From Chloroflexota bacterium (lineage in GTDB: Bacteria > Chloroflexota > Anaerolineae > Anaerolineales > Anaerolineaceae), in assembly GCA_004347695.1 (NCBI GenBank), contig SLTK01000009.1, forward strand, positions 130,328-194,327: a stretch of DNA of 64,000 nucleotides, given 5' to 3'. Of the stretch, positions 1 to 10,677 are shown one piece after another. The notes beneath the pieces were generated by a model, which saw only the letters and a program-made list of their open reading frames with translations, was not told where the DNA came from and ran no database searches. Numbering within the stretch: the stretch's first letter is position 1; each line of letters opens with the position of its first letter. The position numbers and the translations under genes are program-made.

Positions 1-2
1 AA

Positions 3-1391
3 TTGGTCACCATCGGTGCCGGGCCGGTTGCCGATCAATTTTCTCACCTTGACAGCCAGGTGTTCGAATTGATGCGCCAACAGGAAGTGCTAACTATTCA
101 AAATACGACCCGGGTGCGGCGCATCTCCTCATTGGATCACCAGTTGCATCCGGCGGCTTTGATTGGACTGGCGCTGTATCACGAAAATACATATTATGGC
201 GCGTTATGGATTGGCTATCAAAAGCCAAGGCAGTTCGAAGATGAAGAGGTACGATTCCTCTCCACCCTGGCCGGTGAGGCGGCGGTGGCAGCTGCGAATG
301 CCAACCTGTATGCATCGGCTGAAATTGGCCGGCGCCGGCTCGAGGCAGTTTTGACCTCCAACCCGGAGCCGATTATGGTGTTCGATGACAAAGATCGGCT
401 GCTGCTGCTCAATCCAGCGGCTTTGCAGGTGACGGGTTTGATCGCAACCCCAACGGTGGGGCTGCCGGCGCAGGAAGTAGTTTCTTCAGCGGAATTGGCT
501 GCGTTGTTGACCGGGCCGATAGAACTGCGCATAGCCACAAGAGAAGTAAAATTGCCCAATGGCAATATTTACCATGCCTCGGTGGCGCCGGTGATGGGCG
601 AGAACCAACAAATCGGGAAGGTCTGCGTAATGCGCGATATCAGCCATTACAAGGAACTCGACTCGATCAAATCGGACTTTGTAGCAACCGTCAGCCATGA
701 CTTGCGCTCGCCGCTGGCGTTGATGCGCGGTTACACTACCATGATGTCCATGGTGGGTGAATTGAACGACCAGCAAAAAAGCTACGTGGCAAAAATGGTA
801 CACGGCATCGAAGATATGAGCCGGCTGGTTAATAACCTGCTCGACCTGGGCCGGCTGGATTCTGGCATCAAGCTGAAGTTAAGTCAGTTGCAGCCGGGTG
901 TATTGGTCGAACAGGTGATCAATCAACTGACCCCCCAGGCCAATCAGAAGAAAATTCGGCTAGCCTTTGAACCGCCTGAAGAGGAATTGCCGTCTGATCT
1001 GACTGCCGACGTGGCGCTTATCCAGCAGGCCTTGATCAACCTGGTTGAAAACGCCATCAAATACACCAAGGTGGGCGGAGAAGTGATCGTCAGGCTGGAA
1101 TTGCAAGACAATAAGCTTGCTTTCCAGGTGACTGATTCCGGAATTGGTATCGCGCCGCTGGACCTGCCGCGGTTGTTCGAGAAGTTCTATCGCAGCGAAC
1201 GGCGCGAGGCGCACGAGCAGCGCGGAACTGGATTGGGGCTGGCAATCGTCAAGTCGATTGCAGAACGGCACGGCGGCGAGGTAGTGGTCGAGAGCCAGCT
1301 AGGGAAAGGCAGCGTCTTTACGCTTCGAATCCCATTGCAGGAGCATCCGCCGGTCAAGCCGCTGGTCGGCATGCCGCAGAACAAAGGGTGA
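3..1391 (+). CDS. Sensor histidine kinase, GAF-PAS-HisKA-HATPase (5' end outside window)
   Basis: Two-component sensor kinase that would autophosphorylate on His and pass the phosphate to a response regulator. The frame is open to the window edge, so the true N-terminus lies upstream; the TTG at 3 is only the first full codon. In the visible 462 residues: the end of a GAF-like domain (about 1-105), a PAS domain (about 112-215, with LLLNPAA), the H-box VSHDLRSPL with phospho-acceptor His232, the N-box NLVENAIKYT, then DSGIGIAP and GTGLGLAIVKSI of the ATP-binding HATPase_c domain. No transmembrane segment is visible, which suggests a cytosolic sensor or a membrane part lying upstream. No response regulator follows; its partner may be upstream or elsewhere. 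The kinase assignment is firm, the signal is unknown. Confidence 0.93.
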   Translation: MVTIGAGPVADQFSHLDSQVFELMRQQEVLTIQNTTRVRRISSLDHQLHPAALIGLALYHENTYYGALWIGYQKPRQFEDEEVRFLSTLAGEAAVAAANANLYASAEIGRRRLEAVLTSNPEPIMVFDDKDRLLLLNPAALQVTGLIATPTVGLPAQEVVSSAELAALLTGPIELRIATREVKLPNGNIYHASVAPVMGENQQIGKVCVMRDISHYKELDSIKSDFVATVSHDLRSPLALMRGYTTMMSMVGELNDQQKSYVAKMVHGIEDMSRLVNNLLDLGRLDSGIKLKLSQLQPGVLVEQVINQLTPQANQKKIRLAFEPPEEELPSDLTADVALIQQALINLVENAIKYTKVGGEVIVRLELQDNKLAFQVTDSGIGIAPLDLPRLFEKFYRSERREAHEQRGTGLGLAIVKSIAERHGGEVVVESQLGKGSVFTLRIPLQEHPPVKPLVGMPQNKG

Positions 1392-1504
1392 TCCGACAAA
1401 TGCAGGATGGCGAGATTCAATTTCATTCCGGCATTCGACAATAAAACCAAAGGACACAAAGAGCGCAAAGGTTGTGAAGGTTTTTATGGCGTGGGCAGTG
1501 ACCG

Positions 1505-1551
1505 TGCTTCGACGCTTCGGCAGGCTCAGTGCAGGCAAGCTCAGCAACCGG
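1505..1551 (+). repeat. Diverged copy of the dispersed cttcgacaggctcag repeat
   Basis: Contains cttcggcaggctcag and then a second partial copy ending in ctcagcaaccgg, matching the motif found three times at 10753-10957. It lies between genes and is not coding. Confidence 0.55.
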
Positions 1552-1737
1552 TCTATCGACAATCCGAGTGGGAAAGAACCAGCTTACAGTGTGATAAACC
1601 ACAGGCGTCGTTCCTTGCTGCACATGGGTTTGTGTACGTTTCATGGCTGTTCCTGTTGCAGAGCGAGGTGGGCGCAGCATCACCCTTCCAACGCATCCTG
1701 TTGAGTAAGTGTCAAATGCATGTGTAACCTAAATGCA

Positions 1738-1772
1738 AGTGCGACGCACCTACATGCAAGGTGCGTCGCACT
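1738..1772. repeat. Perfect 14-bp inverted repeat
   Basis: Arms agtgcgacgcacct (1738-1751) and aggtgcgtcgcact (1759-1772) are exact reverse complements around a 7-nt loop. No T-tract follows on either strand, so it does not look like an intrinsic terminator. It may be a REP-like element or a remnant of a mobile palindrome. Confidence 0.6.
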
Positions 1773-1837
1773 CGTAATCTGCATAAACCGCAAAGGTCGC
1801 CGACTCTCCAGGCGGGGGATGATCAATTTCCATCGGG

Positions 1838-1843
1838 TATAAT
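1838..1843 (+). promoter_or_regulatory. Possible -10 box of the VanZ-like gene
   Basis: TATAAT lies 35 nt upstream of the proposed TTG start at 1878. No good -35 hexamer is present at 16-18 nt, so this rests on the -10 box alone. Confidence 0.35.
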
Positions 1844-1877
1844 CTTCTGGTGAAACTGACCCTGGAAGGAACTTTTA

Positions 1878-2948
1878 TTGATTTCAATAAACAGCGAACC
1901 CATCTTTCTCATCATCATTACTGCCTGGGTGATTTACCGGTTCCTTGCTGCCAGGCGAGCAGGCGGCCTGCACCTGGGGCGCGAGATTGTGGTCAATTTT
2001 TTCTTCATTTACGCTTGCTTCGTGTTTTCCTATACTGTCTTCCCAATGGATATCGTCCTTTACGGTTTTGATCCCAACGATGCCAATTTAATCCCTCTTG
2101 TCCAGATGATCCGTTTTTTACGATATCTGGAAAACCCATTTGTCATCCGTAATTTGCTGGGTAATCTGGTCTTACTGGTACCGCTGGGGATTTTTCTGCC
2201 ACTCTTGTTCCGCAAATCCAGAAAATTCACCGTCGTTGTCACAACGGGCTTCCTGGTTACGCTCTCGATCGAAGTATTTCAATTACTGCTCCGCTTCCGC
2301 GTGTTCGATATCGATGATCTGATTATCAATACCATCGGCGTGGCGGTTGGTTACGGGCTTTTCAAGTTGCTGTACAAGATTCCCTTCCTTCGCCGCAGTT
2401 TCGATGGAATAGCGGATGCTAAAAGACCTGCTGATATCCGTTATTTCATCAGTTTTGCCGGAGTTGTCCTGGTGGGGTTTTTAGCTATTTTTTATTTATC
2501 TATTGCCGGCAGTACCGATACCGAAGAAATGATTCTGGAAAAACTGTCCCAACAGAATCAACAGCGGGTGGCCTATTCACAATTTGACAAATATCTGGTC
2601 GTTGTGGCGGAATCTGCTGACGGAGCAAAAAGCGTTTCTTACTACCGACAGGTGGTACTTTCCCGCTACGTCCCCGTGTTGGGGGATATCAATCTGGATC
2701 TGCAGGAAAATGAATATTCCATCAATGGGACATCTTTCAGCGCAAGAGAGGTGGATTACTTTGCCATAGCGCGGAGCAATCAACCCATCGCGGCCATGAC
2801 CTCCGGCGAGAGCCGTTTTCCGGTCACGAGCAGTGGAGAATATCATTTTTCAGTTGCCCGGCTGCCGCTTGCAAAGACCGATGCTTATTTTTCGTTCCAC
2901 TTTGTAGATGATTCTGGCAATGATCTCGGATTAAGCCAGGATTCATAA
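1878..2948 (+). CDS. VanZ-like integral membrane protein with extra C-terminal domain
   Basis: The N-terminal 180 residues carry the VanZ-like pattern: hydrophobic helices, NLLGNLVLLVPLGIFLPLL, then SIEVFQLLLR and DIDDLIINTIGVAVGY. VanZ relatives occur in teicoplanin resistance loci and as general membrane proteins of unknown biochemical role. A further membrane segment (about 190-212) is followed by about 140 residues, probably outside the membrane, that I do not recognise. The TTG start is chosen because GGAAGGA lies about 7 nt upstream and no in-frame ATG gives a full VanZ domain. It is a single gene, separated from rpoC by 265 bp. No van resistance genes are nearby, so a glycopeptide role should not be assumed. 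Confidence 0.8.
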   Translation: MISINSEPIFLIIITAWVIYRFLAARRAGGLHLGREIVVNFFFIYACFVFSYTVFPMDIVLYGFDPNDANLIPLVQMIRFLRYLENPFVIRNLLGNLVLLVPLGIFLPLLFRKSRKFTVVVTTGFLVTLSIEVFQLLLRFRVFDIDDLIINTIGVAVGYGLFKLLYKIPFLRRSFDGIADAKRPADIRYFISFAGVVLVGFLAIFYLSIAGSTDTEEMILEKLSQQNQQRVAYSQFDKYLVVVAESADGAKSVSYYRQVVLSRYVPVLGDINLDLQENEYSINGTSFSAREVDYFAIARSNQPIAAMTSGESRFPVTSSGEYHFSVARLPLAKTDAYFSFHFVDDSGNDLGLSQDS

Positions 2949-3071
2949 TTTGAATGGGTGGAAAATAGGCAGGAGTGGGTTATAATTGGTCGCGAACACG
3001 GGTTCCAGGGAATTGTTTGCCAAATTGATCCGGGGAAATCGAATCATCTTTGAAATTGGTCTTAAAAACTC

Positions 3072-3099
3072 TTGAAGAATGTAGTTCTTGTGATATAAT
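3072..3099 (+). promoter_or_regulatory. Promoter of rpoC
   Basis: TTGAAG (3072-3077) and TATAAT (3094-3099) are separated by 16 nt. Transcription would begin near 3106 and give a leader of about 108 nt before the GTG at 3214. The leader can form an imperfect stem (acgct...agcgt, 3144-3165), a possible site of post-transcriptional control. An internal promoter here fits with rpoC lacking an adjacent rpoB. Confidence 0.65.
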
Positions 3100-3213
3100 T
3101 CAAGTTTGCATGTGTGTCCTGGGAGTCCTCTAAAACGATTTTTACGCTGAGAGATTTCTCTAGCGTCCATTCTTATTTAAACCCCCCGGGTTCCAGTCTG
3201 AGGAGGCATATTA

Positions 3214-6200
3214 GTGGAAACGAAAAGTTTGGTTGCACTTCGTATCAGCCTGGCCTCGCCAGATACGATTCGTAGCTGGTCGTATGGTGAAGTATTAAAA
3301 CCTGAAACAATTAACTACCGGCGCCTGCGCCCTGAAAAGGATGGCCTGTTCGACGAGGCCATTTTTGGCCCGACCCGCGATTATCAATGCTATTGCGGCA
3401 AATACAAAAATCCGCGCTACAAAGGCATCATATGCGACAAATGCGGTGTCGAAGTCACGCGCTCTTCAGTACGGCGCGAACGTATGGGGCATATCGATCT
3501 GGCGACGCCGGTAGCCCACATCTGGTACACCCGCCGGGTTCCTTCATACTTGGGGTTACTGCTGGATATTTCCCGCCGCAACCTGGACCGAGTGCTGTAC
3601 TTTGCGCAGTACATCGTCACCTACGTGGATGAGGATGCTCGCCAGAAGGCGCTAAAACGCCTGGACGATGAGATCAATCTCTCGGAACGCGAGCAAGCGC
3701 AACAAATCAACGCGCGTATTCTGGAAGTCAAGCTGGCCCGTGACCATAAAATTGGCGAGTTGAACCAGCGTAAACAGGACATGGAATCCCGCCACGACGA
3801 GCAAATTGCGCAAAAGCTCGAACCGGTCATCCAGGAAGGTCAGTCGCTGGAACGTCAACTGCAGGAAAAGGTGGGCACTTCCACCCGCACTGCCATCGTT
3901 TTCAATTCCGCCAGCGTTGAGATTGCCGGCGCCGGCGAGGCGATTACAACCCAGCAAATCTCAAAGATTCAAAAAGTTGTCAAAGAACGGTTGGATGAGC
4001 TGGAAAAGGAATCCAAAGGACAGTTGCAGCGCGATCTCGAGATGCTCAAAATGCAGATCGAGGAGATTCGTGCTCAGGCTGATACCGAGATGGAAGGATT
4101 GCGCAATGCTCTGGAAGATCAATCCAATGCCTCGCAAAATAACAATTCCCGCCAGCGCGACGAGCTGCAAGAGCTGCGGCCGTTCACCTTCCTCACTGAA
4201 AATCGCTACCGTGAACTCAAATCGCGGTGGGGTAATGTCTTCCGCGCCGATATGGGCGCTGAAGCGTTTTACGATGTGCTGCGCCGCCTCGACCTGGAAA
4301 AATTAGCCGAGGATCTGTGGCACGAGGTCAAGACCTCCAAGAGTAAACAAAAACGCAAGAAAGCGACCACTCGTTTGAAGGTGGTAGAGGCTTTCCGCCG
4401 CTCGAACAACCGCCCAGAATGGATGATCATGACCGTTTTGCCGGTCATCCCGCCTGACCTGCGCCCAATGGTTCAGTTGGACGGCGGCCGCTTCGCCACC
4501 TCTGACCTGAATGATCTCTACCGCCGCGTGATCAACCGTAACAACCGCTTAAAGCGTCTGCTCGAACTGGGCGCCCCGGATGTGATTGTACGTAATGAAA
4601 AACGCATGCTCCAGGAAGCGGTTGACTCTCTGATTGATAACTCACAACGCGGGAAAGCGCTTTCCCGCCGTGGACGCCGCGAACTGAAGTCTTTGAGCGA
4701 TATGCTCAAGGGCAAGAAAGGGCGTTTCCGCCGCAACCTGCTTGGGAAGCGCGTTGACTATTCCGGTCGCTCGGTTATCGTGGTTGGCCCGACCTTAAAG
4801 TTGTACGAATGCGGGCTACCCAAAACCATGGCGTTAGAATTGTTCCGGCCGTTTGTGATCGCCAAGCTGGTTTTCCATTCCTATGCTGCCAACGTCAAAG
4901 GCGCCCGCCGATTTATTGAACGCAACCGTCCCGAGGTTTGGGAAGTGCTCGAAGAGGTCATTAAAGAACGGCCGGTGCTGCTCAATCGCGCGCCAACCCT
5001 GCACCGCCTCGGTATTCAGGCGTTCAAGCCGATTCTGATCGAAGGCTCTGCCATTCAATTGCATCCTCTGGTGACCACCGCCTTCAACGCCGACTTCGAT
5101 GGTGACCAGATGGCCGTGCACGTGCCGCTCTCCGAAAAAGCAGTCTGGGAAGCCAACAACCTGATGTTGTCATCCCGCAACTTACTCAAACCTGCTGACG
5201 GCGAGCCGATCATCAGCCCATCCAAGGACATGGTTCTCGGCGTGTATTATCTGACCATGATCGATGATTTGGATCATGTGGGTAACGGCCGAAACTTCGC
5301 CAGCATCGACGAGGTGAACCTGGCTTACCAGTTAGGCCAACTGGAAATTCACGCGCGCATTCAGGTAAACGTAGAAACATTCTACGATGAGAAGAACAAC
5401 CGCTTGCCTGAAGCCCGCAAAATGCTGGTCAAAACCACAGTAGGTCGGGTGCTCTTTAACTACATCTTGCCTGAAGCGATGCGCTTCCAGAATATGGCGC
5501 TCGACAAGGGCGGTGTGAAAGACTTGATCGCCAGCGTTTATGATATTTGCGGCGAAAAAGTCACGACCGAAACAGCGGATGCGGTCAAGGACATCGGGTT
5601 TGAATTTGCCATGCGCTCCGGCTCTACCATTGCCGTTGCTGACATCACTATGCCGAGCGACAAAGCAGAAATTCTTGCCAAAGCTAATGAAAGCGTTGAA
5701 AATGTACAACGCTCTTATCGCCGCGGTTTGCTGACCGAACAGGAACGGAACGAACGTGAAATTGAGATCTGGCAGCAGACCACGAAAGACGTCGGTGATG
5801 CTGTCCGCCGCGGGATGGACCCTAATGGCAATCTTTCAACGATGGCCAACTCTGGCGCAACCAAGGGTGGTTTCGGTCCTATCTCGCAGTTGGCCGGTAT
5901 GCGCGGCCTTATGGCTGACCCGGCCGGGCGTATCATTCGCCTGCCGATTCAGTCAAACTTCCGCGAGGGACTGACAGCGTTGGAATACTTCATTTCGACG
6001 CACGGCGCCCGCAAGGGCCTGGCAGACACCGCGCTGCGTACAGCAGACGCGGGTTATCTGACCCGCCGCCTGGTGGATGTTGCGCAGGATATGATCGTCA
6101 ACCAGGAAGATTGCGAAACCAGTGATGGCATCATAATCAAAAAAGCGGATGATGTTGCCGGTCAACCGTTGAGTGTGCGCCTATACGGGCGCATGACCGC

Positions 6201-7446
6201 GGAACGGATCCTGGACCCGCGCACCGGCGAGATTTTAGCCGAGCGTAACGTTTTGCTGGACCACGCCGTTATCAAAACGCTGCTCAATGCCGGCATCGAG
6301 AGTTTCAAAGTTCGTTCACCCATGACCTGTGAACTCTCACACGGCGTCTGCCAGCGATGCTACGGTATGGACCTTGGTCGTGGTGAATTGGTCAAGCTGG
6401 GTTCAGCAGTAGGCACTGTGGCAGCCCAATCCATTGGAGAGCCAGGCACGCAGCTAACCTTGCGTACTTTCCACACCGGCGGTGTGGCGGCAGGCGGCGA
6501 CATCACAACCGGTCTACCGCGCGTAGAGGAGCTATTCGAAGCCCGGCGCATGCCGAAAGGCGAGGCGGTCATCACCCGGATTTCCGGCGTTGCGCGCATT
6601 TTCCAGTCGGAAAAATTCACCGAGCAACGCGTGGTTCGGGTTGAGCACGCTGAAATGGTCAGCGACGAGTATGAGATTCCAGAATCCTGGGATATCACCG
6701 TCAAAGACGAAAGCGCGGTTTCGCTAGGCGATTCGATTGCCACCCAGGGTGAAGCCACCATTGCAGCCCAGCATACTGGTAAGGTGCGCCTCGAAGACCG
6801 CAAGGTGGTCGTATCGTACGAACTTCGCGAGACGGAAGAGGATGAAATTCCAAGCACCTCGCGCATTCTGATCAAAGACGGGGAGCACGTCGAAGCAGGG
6901 CAACCGCTAACCGAAGGTTCGCTCAATCCGCACACAATCCTGCGCATCAAAGGCCGCGAAGCGGCACAGATGTACTTGATGAGCGAAATTCAGAAGGTAT
7001 ACCGCGCCCAGGGGCAGAACATCAATGACAAGCACTTCGAAGTCATCATTCGTAAGATGTTAGGCCGCGTGCAGGTCATTCGCCCCGGAGATACACAATA
7101 TCTGCCGATGGACCTGGTCGACCGGTTGGAAATTCACCGCCGTAACGAGGTAATGGTCTCGGAAGGCAAACAGCCGGCACGGTATGTGGAAATCTTACTT
7201 GGCGTGACCAAAGCTTCGCTGAGCACTGATTCGTGGCTATCAGCGTCTTCCTTCCAGCATACCATCAAAGTACTGGCAGGGGCTGCTATCGCCGGAACAG
7301 CCGATCCGCTTTTTGGCCTGAAGGAAAATGTCATCATCGGCAAACTGATCCCGGCTGGCACGGGCTTCCAGGAAGGACGCTTCACCAGCGGTGATTTTGT
7401 CGAGGATAATTCGCGCATATCGATCACCAATATCACCAGCTCATAA
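3214..7446 (+). CDS. rpoC: DNA-directed RNA polymerase subunit beta'
   Basis: Catalytic beta' subunit of RNA polymerase, 1410 residues. The N-terminal zinc ribbon has Cys59, Cys61, Cys74 and Cys77. The Mg-binding [12 protein letters not shown] motif is at about 623-634. The bridge helix and trigger loop are intact ([16 protein letters not shown]), and the second zinc site uses CETSDG and [11 protein letters not shown]. There is no SI3-type insertion in the trigger loop. About 165 extra residues, rich in Glu, Gln and Arg and likely coiled coil, sit at about 143-325, before [17 protein letters not shown] start with a strong GAGGAGG 8 nt upstream. The gene is flanked by VanZ and gyrA instead of rpoB, has its own promoter and ends at a strong terminator. 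Confidence 0.98.
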   Translation: METKSLVALRISLASPDTIRSWSYGEVLKPETINYRRLRPEKDGLFDEAIFGPTRDYQCYCGKYKNPRYKGIICDKCGVEVTRSSVRRERMGHIDLATPVAHIWYTRRVPSYLGLLLDISRRNLDRVLYFAQYIVTYVDEDARQKALKRLDDEINLSEREQAQQINARILEVKLARDHKIGELNQRKQDMESRHDEQIAQKLEPVIQEGQSLERQLQEKVGTSTRTAIVFNSASVEIAGAGEAITTQQISKIQKVVKERLDELEKESKGQLQRDLEMLKMQIEEIRAQADTEMEGLRNALEDQSNASQNNNSRQRDELQELRPFTFLTENRYRELKSRWGNVFRADMGAEAFYDVLRRLDLEKLAEDLWHEVKTSKSKQKRKKATTRLKVVEAFRRSNNRPEWMIMTVLPVIPPDLRPMVQLDGGRFATSDLNDLYRRVINRNNRLKRLLELGAPDVIVRNEKRMLQEAVDSLIDNSQRGKALSRRGRRELKSLSDMLKGKKGRFRRNLLGKRVDYSGRSVIVVGPTLKLYECGLPKTMALELFRPFVIAKLVFHSYAANVKGARRFIERNRPEVWEVLEEVIKERPVLLNRAPTLHRLGIQAFKPILIEGSAIQLHPLVTTAFNADFDGDQMAVHVPLSEKAVWEANNLMLSSRNLLKPADGEPIISPSKDMVLGVYYLTMIDDLDHVGNGRNFASIDEVNLAYQLGQLEIHARIQVNVETFYDEKNNRLPEARKMLVKTTVGRVLFNYILPEAMRFQNMALDKGGVKDLIASVYDICGEKVTTETADAVKDIGFEFAMRSGSTIAVADITMPSDKAEILAKANESVENVQRSYRRGLLTEQERNEREIEIWQQTTKDVGDAVRRGMDPNGNLSTMANSGATKGGFGPISQLAGMRGLMADPAGRIIRLPIQSNFREGLTALEYFISTHGARKGLADTALRTADAGYLTRRLVDVAQDMIVNQEDCETSDGIIIKKADDVAGQPLSVRLYGRMTAERILDPRTGEILAERNVLLDHAVIKTLLNAGIESFKVRSPMTCELSHGVCQRCYGMDLGRGELVKLGSAVGTVAAQSIGEPGTQLTLRTFHTGGVAAGGDITTGLPRVEELFEARRMPKGEAVITRISGVARIFQSEKFTEQRVVRVEHAEMVSDEYEIPESWDITVKDESAVSLGDSIATQGEATIAAQHTGKVRLEDRKVVVSYELRETEEDEIPSTSRILIKDGEHVEAGQPLTEGSLNPHTILRIKGREAAQMYLMSEIQKVYRAQGQNINDKHFEVIIRKMLGRVQVIRPGDTQYLPMDLVDRLEIHRRNEVMVSEGKQPARYVEILLGVTKASLSTDSWLSASSFQHTIKVLAGAAIAGTADPLFGLKENVIIGKLIPAGTGFQEGRFTSGDFVEDNSRISITNITSS

Positions 7447-7469
7447 GCTGCTACGTTATCTATTACCGA

Positions 7470-7498
7470 CCCCCGAGGGCATGTCCCTCGGGGGTTTT
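7470..7498 (+). terminator. Intrinsic terminator of rpoC
   Basis: Perfect 10-bp GC-rich stem, cccccgaggg / ccctcggggg, with a 5-nt loop followed by TTTT, 23 nt after the rpoC stop codon. Confidence 0.9.
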
Positions 7499-7658
7499 GG
7501 TTAATGATCGGTGCAATAACAATTTCATCCGCGCCTTAGCGCTCTCTGCGCACACTGCATGCTGTGGTGAACGTTTTTTCACGGCTAAACCGTGATAAAC
7601 TTGTACACGATCAAATATTCTATCTTCCGTTGCCACGGCAGCGCGGCAGGAGTTTATT

Positions 7659-10600
7659 ATGGAGATTGGGCTGGTAAAGAACGTCGATATAGACCAGGAG
7701 ATGCAGCAGTCATACCTGGATTACGCCATGAGTGTGATTGTGGCGCGTGCGCTGCCAGACGCGCGTGATGGGTTAAAACCCGTTCAACGCCGGATCTTAT
7801 ATGGCATGTATGATATGGGCTTGCGGGCGGATTCATCCTACAAAAAATCTGCCCGGATTGTTGGTGAAGTGCTGGGTAAATATCACCCGCATGGCGATCA
7901 GACTGTATATGAAGCTATGGCGCGGTTGGCGCAGGATTTTTCCATGCGTTACGCCCTGGTTGACGGACAGGGCAACTTTGGTTCGGTGGACGGAGACCCG
8001 CCTGCGGCGATGCGTTACACTGAGGCGCGCCTGACCCCGGCGGCAGTGGATATTCTGGCGCAATTGGATCGCGATACGATTGATTTCAGCCGCAATTTTG
8101 ACGATTCGCTCAATGAGCCGGATGTCCTGCCGGCGGCCATCCCCAATCTGCTGGTCAATGGCGCCAGCGGCATTGCCGTCGGCATGGCGACCAGTATTCC
8201 GCCGCACAATTTGGGCGAAGTTATCGATGCGTTGAATTATTTGCTGGAAAGATGGGAAATTCAAGAGGATGTCACCGTCAGCGACCTGATGAAATTCGTA
8301 AAAGGCCCCGACTTTCCGACCGGCGGCATCATTATGCATGAAAATAATGGCGAGGATTTACTCGCTGCCTATGCCACCGGGCGCGGCAAAGTCATACTGC
8401 GCGGCAAAATTCATTTAGAGGAAATGGGTCGCGGTAAAAACCGGATCATTATCACTGAATTGCCTTACCAGATTAACAAAGCCTCATTGATCGAACGTAT
8501 CGCGGAACTGGCCCGGGAAGGCGGATTGGATGGTATCAGTGATTTACGCGATGAATCAGACCGCCAGGGTATGCGTATCGTCATCGAGCTCAACAAGGTG
8601 GCAGAAACGGAAAATGTGCTGCGTGACCTTTACCGCCGAACCCCGCTGCAATCGACCTTTCGTATCTCGCTGCTGGCGTTGGTGGACGGCGAGCCCCACA
8701 TGCTTTCGCTTAAACAGGCGCTGCGGGTTTACCTCGAGCATCGTATAACCGTAGTGAGACGGCGCAGTGAGTTTGACCTGGCCAAAGCCAGGGCGCGCGC
8801 TCATATATTGGAAGGACTGCGCGTCGCACTGAATAACCTGGATGAAGTGATCAATTTGATCCGCAAAGCCCAGGATGTGGAAGATGCACGCAGCAAACTG
8901 ATGAAACGCTTCAAGCTGACCGAGATTCAGGCGAATGCCATTCTCGAGATGCAATTGCGGCGGCTGGCAGCGTTGGAGCGCCGCAAAATAGAACTGGAAT
9001 ACAAAGAAGTGCAGGACCAGATTGGCGAGTTGGAGGGCCTGCTGCACTCGCCCAAAAAATTACGTTTGGTGGTTGGCGACGAGCTCAAGGCGATGAAAGC
9101 TGCCTATGCCGACCGGCGCCGGACGCAGATCGTAGCCCTCAAAGACGGCGCTGAAATGCGCAACCTGCTGACCACTACCGACCTGATGCCAACTCAAAAT
9201 GTGTGGGTGGGTGTGACGGAAGACGGCCTCATTGGGCGGACTGCCGGCGATACCCTGCCGCGTTGGAGCGGCAGGAATGCGCCACGTCAGGTATACGCGA
9301 CCAATACCCACCAGACGCTTTATTTAGTTGCCAGTGATGGGCGGGCAGCCGCCATTTCTGTACAATCGCTGCCAGAGGTCGAACGCTTCGAGGATGGCGT
9401 TCTGCTGCGCAAGGTTTCCCCGTTTGAAGAAGAACAAAAATTAGTGCAGCTATTCTCCGCGCCAACGCGCCTGGAGGATGGTGAAGAGCATTATATCGTG
9501 ACCGTTTCCCGCGCTGGACTGGTGAAGAAGTCGAGTATTCGTGACCTTCCCGGGCCATCGACACAGTTATTCTGGCTGGCAAAAGTCAACCCGGGCGATG
9601 AAATCGGGTGGGCCGTATTGACGGATGGCAAATCGGAACTGATGCTGGCGACGCGCAAAGGTATGGTGATCCGGTTTACGGAAGAAGATGTCCGGCCAAT
9701 GGGTTTAGTGGCTGCCGGCGTGAACGGCATCAAACTATCGCAAAATGACCAATTGATTGGCGCTGCGCGGATTCTGCCGGAATTCGATCTGCTGCTGGTT
9801 GGGAGAGACGGAAAAGGCTGGCGACTGCCTACAGCGCAGCTACCGGTGCAGGGCCGGTATGGGCAGGGGGCCATTGCCTGCAAGCCACAGGCTGGCGCTG
9901 AACTGGTCTCGCTGGTCTACAGTCATCCAGGGCAGGAATTTGTGATCCATTTGAAGGACGCAGCCAACAAAGTCGAAACCCTCGACGCGATTTCTGGCGG
10001 AAGACGCCAATCGACAGGCAAGCCATTGATTGCACTTAAGCCAGGAGATCAGGTCACCGGATTGACCTTGATCGAAGATGGAATGGCCTACTGGGAAAAA
10101 CGCCAGGGAAAGGCGCTCAAGAAGGTCCGACGCGTTGCTGCGCCTGAAGCGCAAGCAGACCAGTTGGCCTTGCCGCTGGATGGTCAGCCTGGCAGGAAAC
10201 GGGCTGCCGCAGCGTCGAATAAAACAATCGCTGATAAAGCGAAGAGCGAAAGAACGGCTAAAACAGTCAAAAGTGCAGTCGCAAAAACGAAGGCCACTAC
10301 AAAAGCCGCAGCAGTGAAAACGGAGACTGGTGCAAAAACTCCGACCCAAAAAACAGCTAAAACGGCGGTGAAGCCAAAAAAGGCTCCTGCTAAACCTGCG
10401 GCGGTCAACAAAGGGGCTACCAAACCGGCAGTGAAATCTTCAACATCCACGGCAAAGAAAACCAAAACCATCGCGACAGCCAGGCCGGCCGCTAAATCCA
10501 CAACTAAGCCTGCGGCTAAACCTGGTACTCGGTCTTCCACAAAACCGACCGGGACGACCAAAAAGCCCGCGGTCAAAAAACCGGTCGCGGGAACGAGCAA

Positions 10601-10661
10601 GGCTGGCAGCACAAAGGCGCCTAAAACCCCGGTGAAAAAGCCGAAGTCCACTACAGAATAG
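7659..10661 (+). CDS. gyrA: Type IIA topoisomerase subunit A (GyrA-like) with histone-H1-like tail
   Basis: DNA-cleaving subunit of gyrase or a gyrase-like topoisomerase, 1000 residues. The winged-helix/tower core is clear: [35 protein letters not shown] and the catalytic Tyr120 in AMRYTEARL. The positions matching E. coli Ser83 and Asp87 are Gln81 and Glu85. The six-bladed beta-pinwheel follows, but where GyrA normally has the QRRGGKG box this protein reads [14 protein letters not shown] (about 533-546). From about 845 to 1000 it ends in a low-complexity Lys/Ala/Thr/Pro tail resembling histone H1 or AlgP repeats. ATG with GCAGGAG upstream. No gyrB is adjacent. Because the box is degenerate, a ParC-like or relaxing enzyme is a real alternative to a supercoiling gyrase. 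Confidence 0.9.
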   Translation: MEIGLVKNVDIDQEMQQSYLDYAMSVIVARALPDARDGLKPVQRRILYGMYDMGLRADSSYKKSARIVGEVLGKYHPHGDQTVYEAMARLAQDFSMRYALVDGQGNFGSVDGDPPAAMRYTEARLTPAAVDILAQLDRDTIDFSRNFDDSLNEPDVLPAAIPNLLVNGASGIAVGMATSIPPHNLGEVIDALNYLLERWEIQEDVTVSDLMKFVKGPDFPTGGIIMHENNGEDLLAAYATGRGKVILRGKIHLEEMGRGKNRIIITELPYQINKASLIERIAELAREGGLDGISDLRDESDRQGMRIVIELNKVAETENVLRDLYRRTPLQSTFRISLLALVDGEPHMLSLKQALRVYLEHRITVVRRRSEFDLAKARARAHILEGLRVALNNLDEVINLIRKAQDVEDARSKLMKRFKLTEIQANAILEMQLRRLAALERRKIELEYKEVQDQIGELEGLLHSPKKLRLVVGDELKAMKAAYADRRRTQIVALKDGAEMRNLLTTTDLMPTQNVWVGVTEDGLIGRTAGDTLPRWSGRNAPRQVYATNTHQTLYLVASDGRAAAISVQSLPEVERFEDGVLLRKVSPFEEEQKLVQLFSAPTRLEDGEEHYIVTVSRAGLVKKSSIRDLPGPSTQLFWLAKVNPGDEIGWAVLTDGKSELMLATRKGMVIRFTEEDVRPMGLVAAGVNGIKLSQNDQLIGAARILPEFDLLLVGRDGKGWRLPTAQLPVQGRYGQGAIACKPQAGAELVSLVYSHPGQEFVIHLKDAANKVETLDAISGGRRQSTGKPLIALKPGDQVTGLTLIEDGMAYWEKRQGKALKKVRRVAAPEAQADQLALPLDGQPGRKRAAAASNKTIADKAKSERTAKTVKSAVAKTKATTKAAAVKTETGAKTPTQKTAKTAVKPKKAPAKPAAVNKGATKPAVKSSTSTAKKTKTIATARPAAKSTTKPAAKPGTRSSTKPTGTTKKPAVKKPVAGTSKAGSTKAPKTPVKKPKSTTE

Positions 10662-10677
10662 CGATTGCGTCGTGACT

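Larger units (their letters stand above)
1392..1877. other. Gene-free interval of 486 bp with repeats
   Basis: No convincing gene. The overlapping short frames on both strands have no ribosome binding site and no recognisable protein. It holds a diverged copy of the cttcgacaggctcag repeat family (about 1505-1551), a perfect 14-bp inverted repeat (1738-1772) and, at its right end, a TATAAT box ahead of the VanZ-like gene. Confidence 0.6.

Noticed and set aside
1407..1727. Overlapping frames of 76-106 residues after the histidine kinase
   Set aside because: They traverse a diverged palindromic repeat, lack ribosome binding sites and conflict with each other.
1878..2948. Glycopeptide resistance locus around the VanZ-like gene
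   Set aside because: No vanHAX, vanRS or D-Ala ligase genes are present; VanZ-like proteins are widespread without resistance.
6360..6950. 196-residue minus-strand frame inside rpoC
   Set aside because: Ser/Arg-rich shadow of a highly conserved coding region; rpoC motifs in this stretch are intact on the plus strand.
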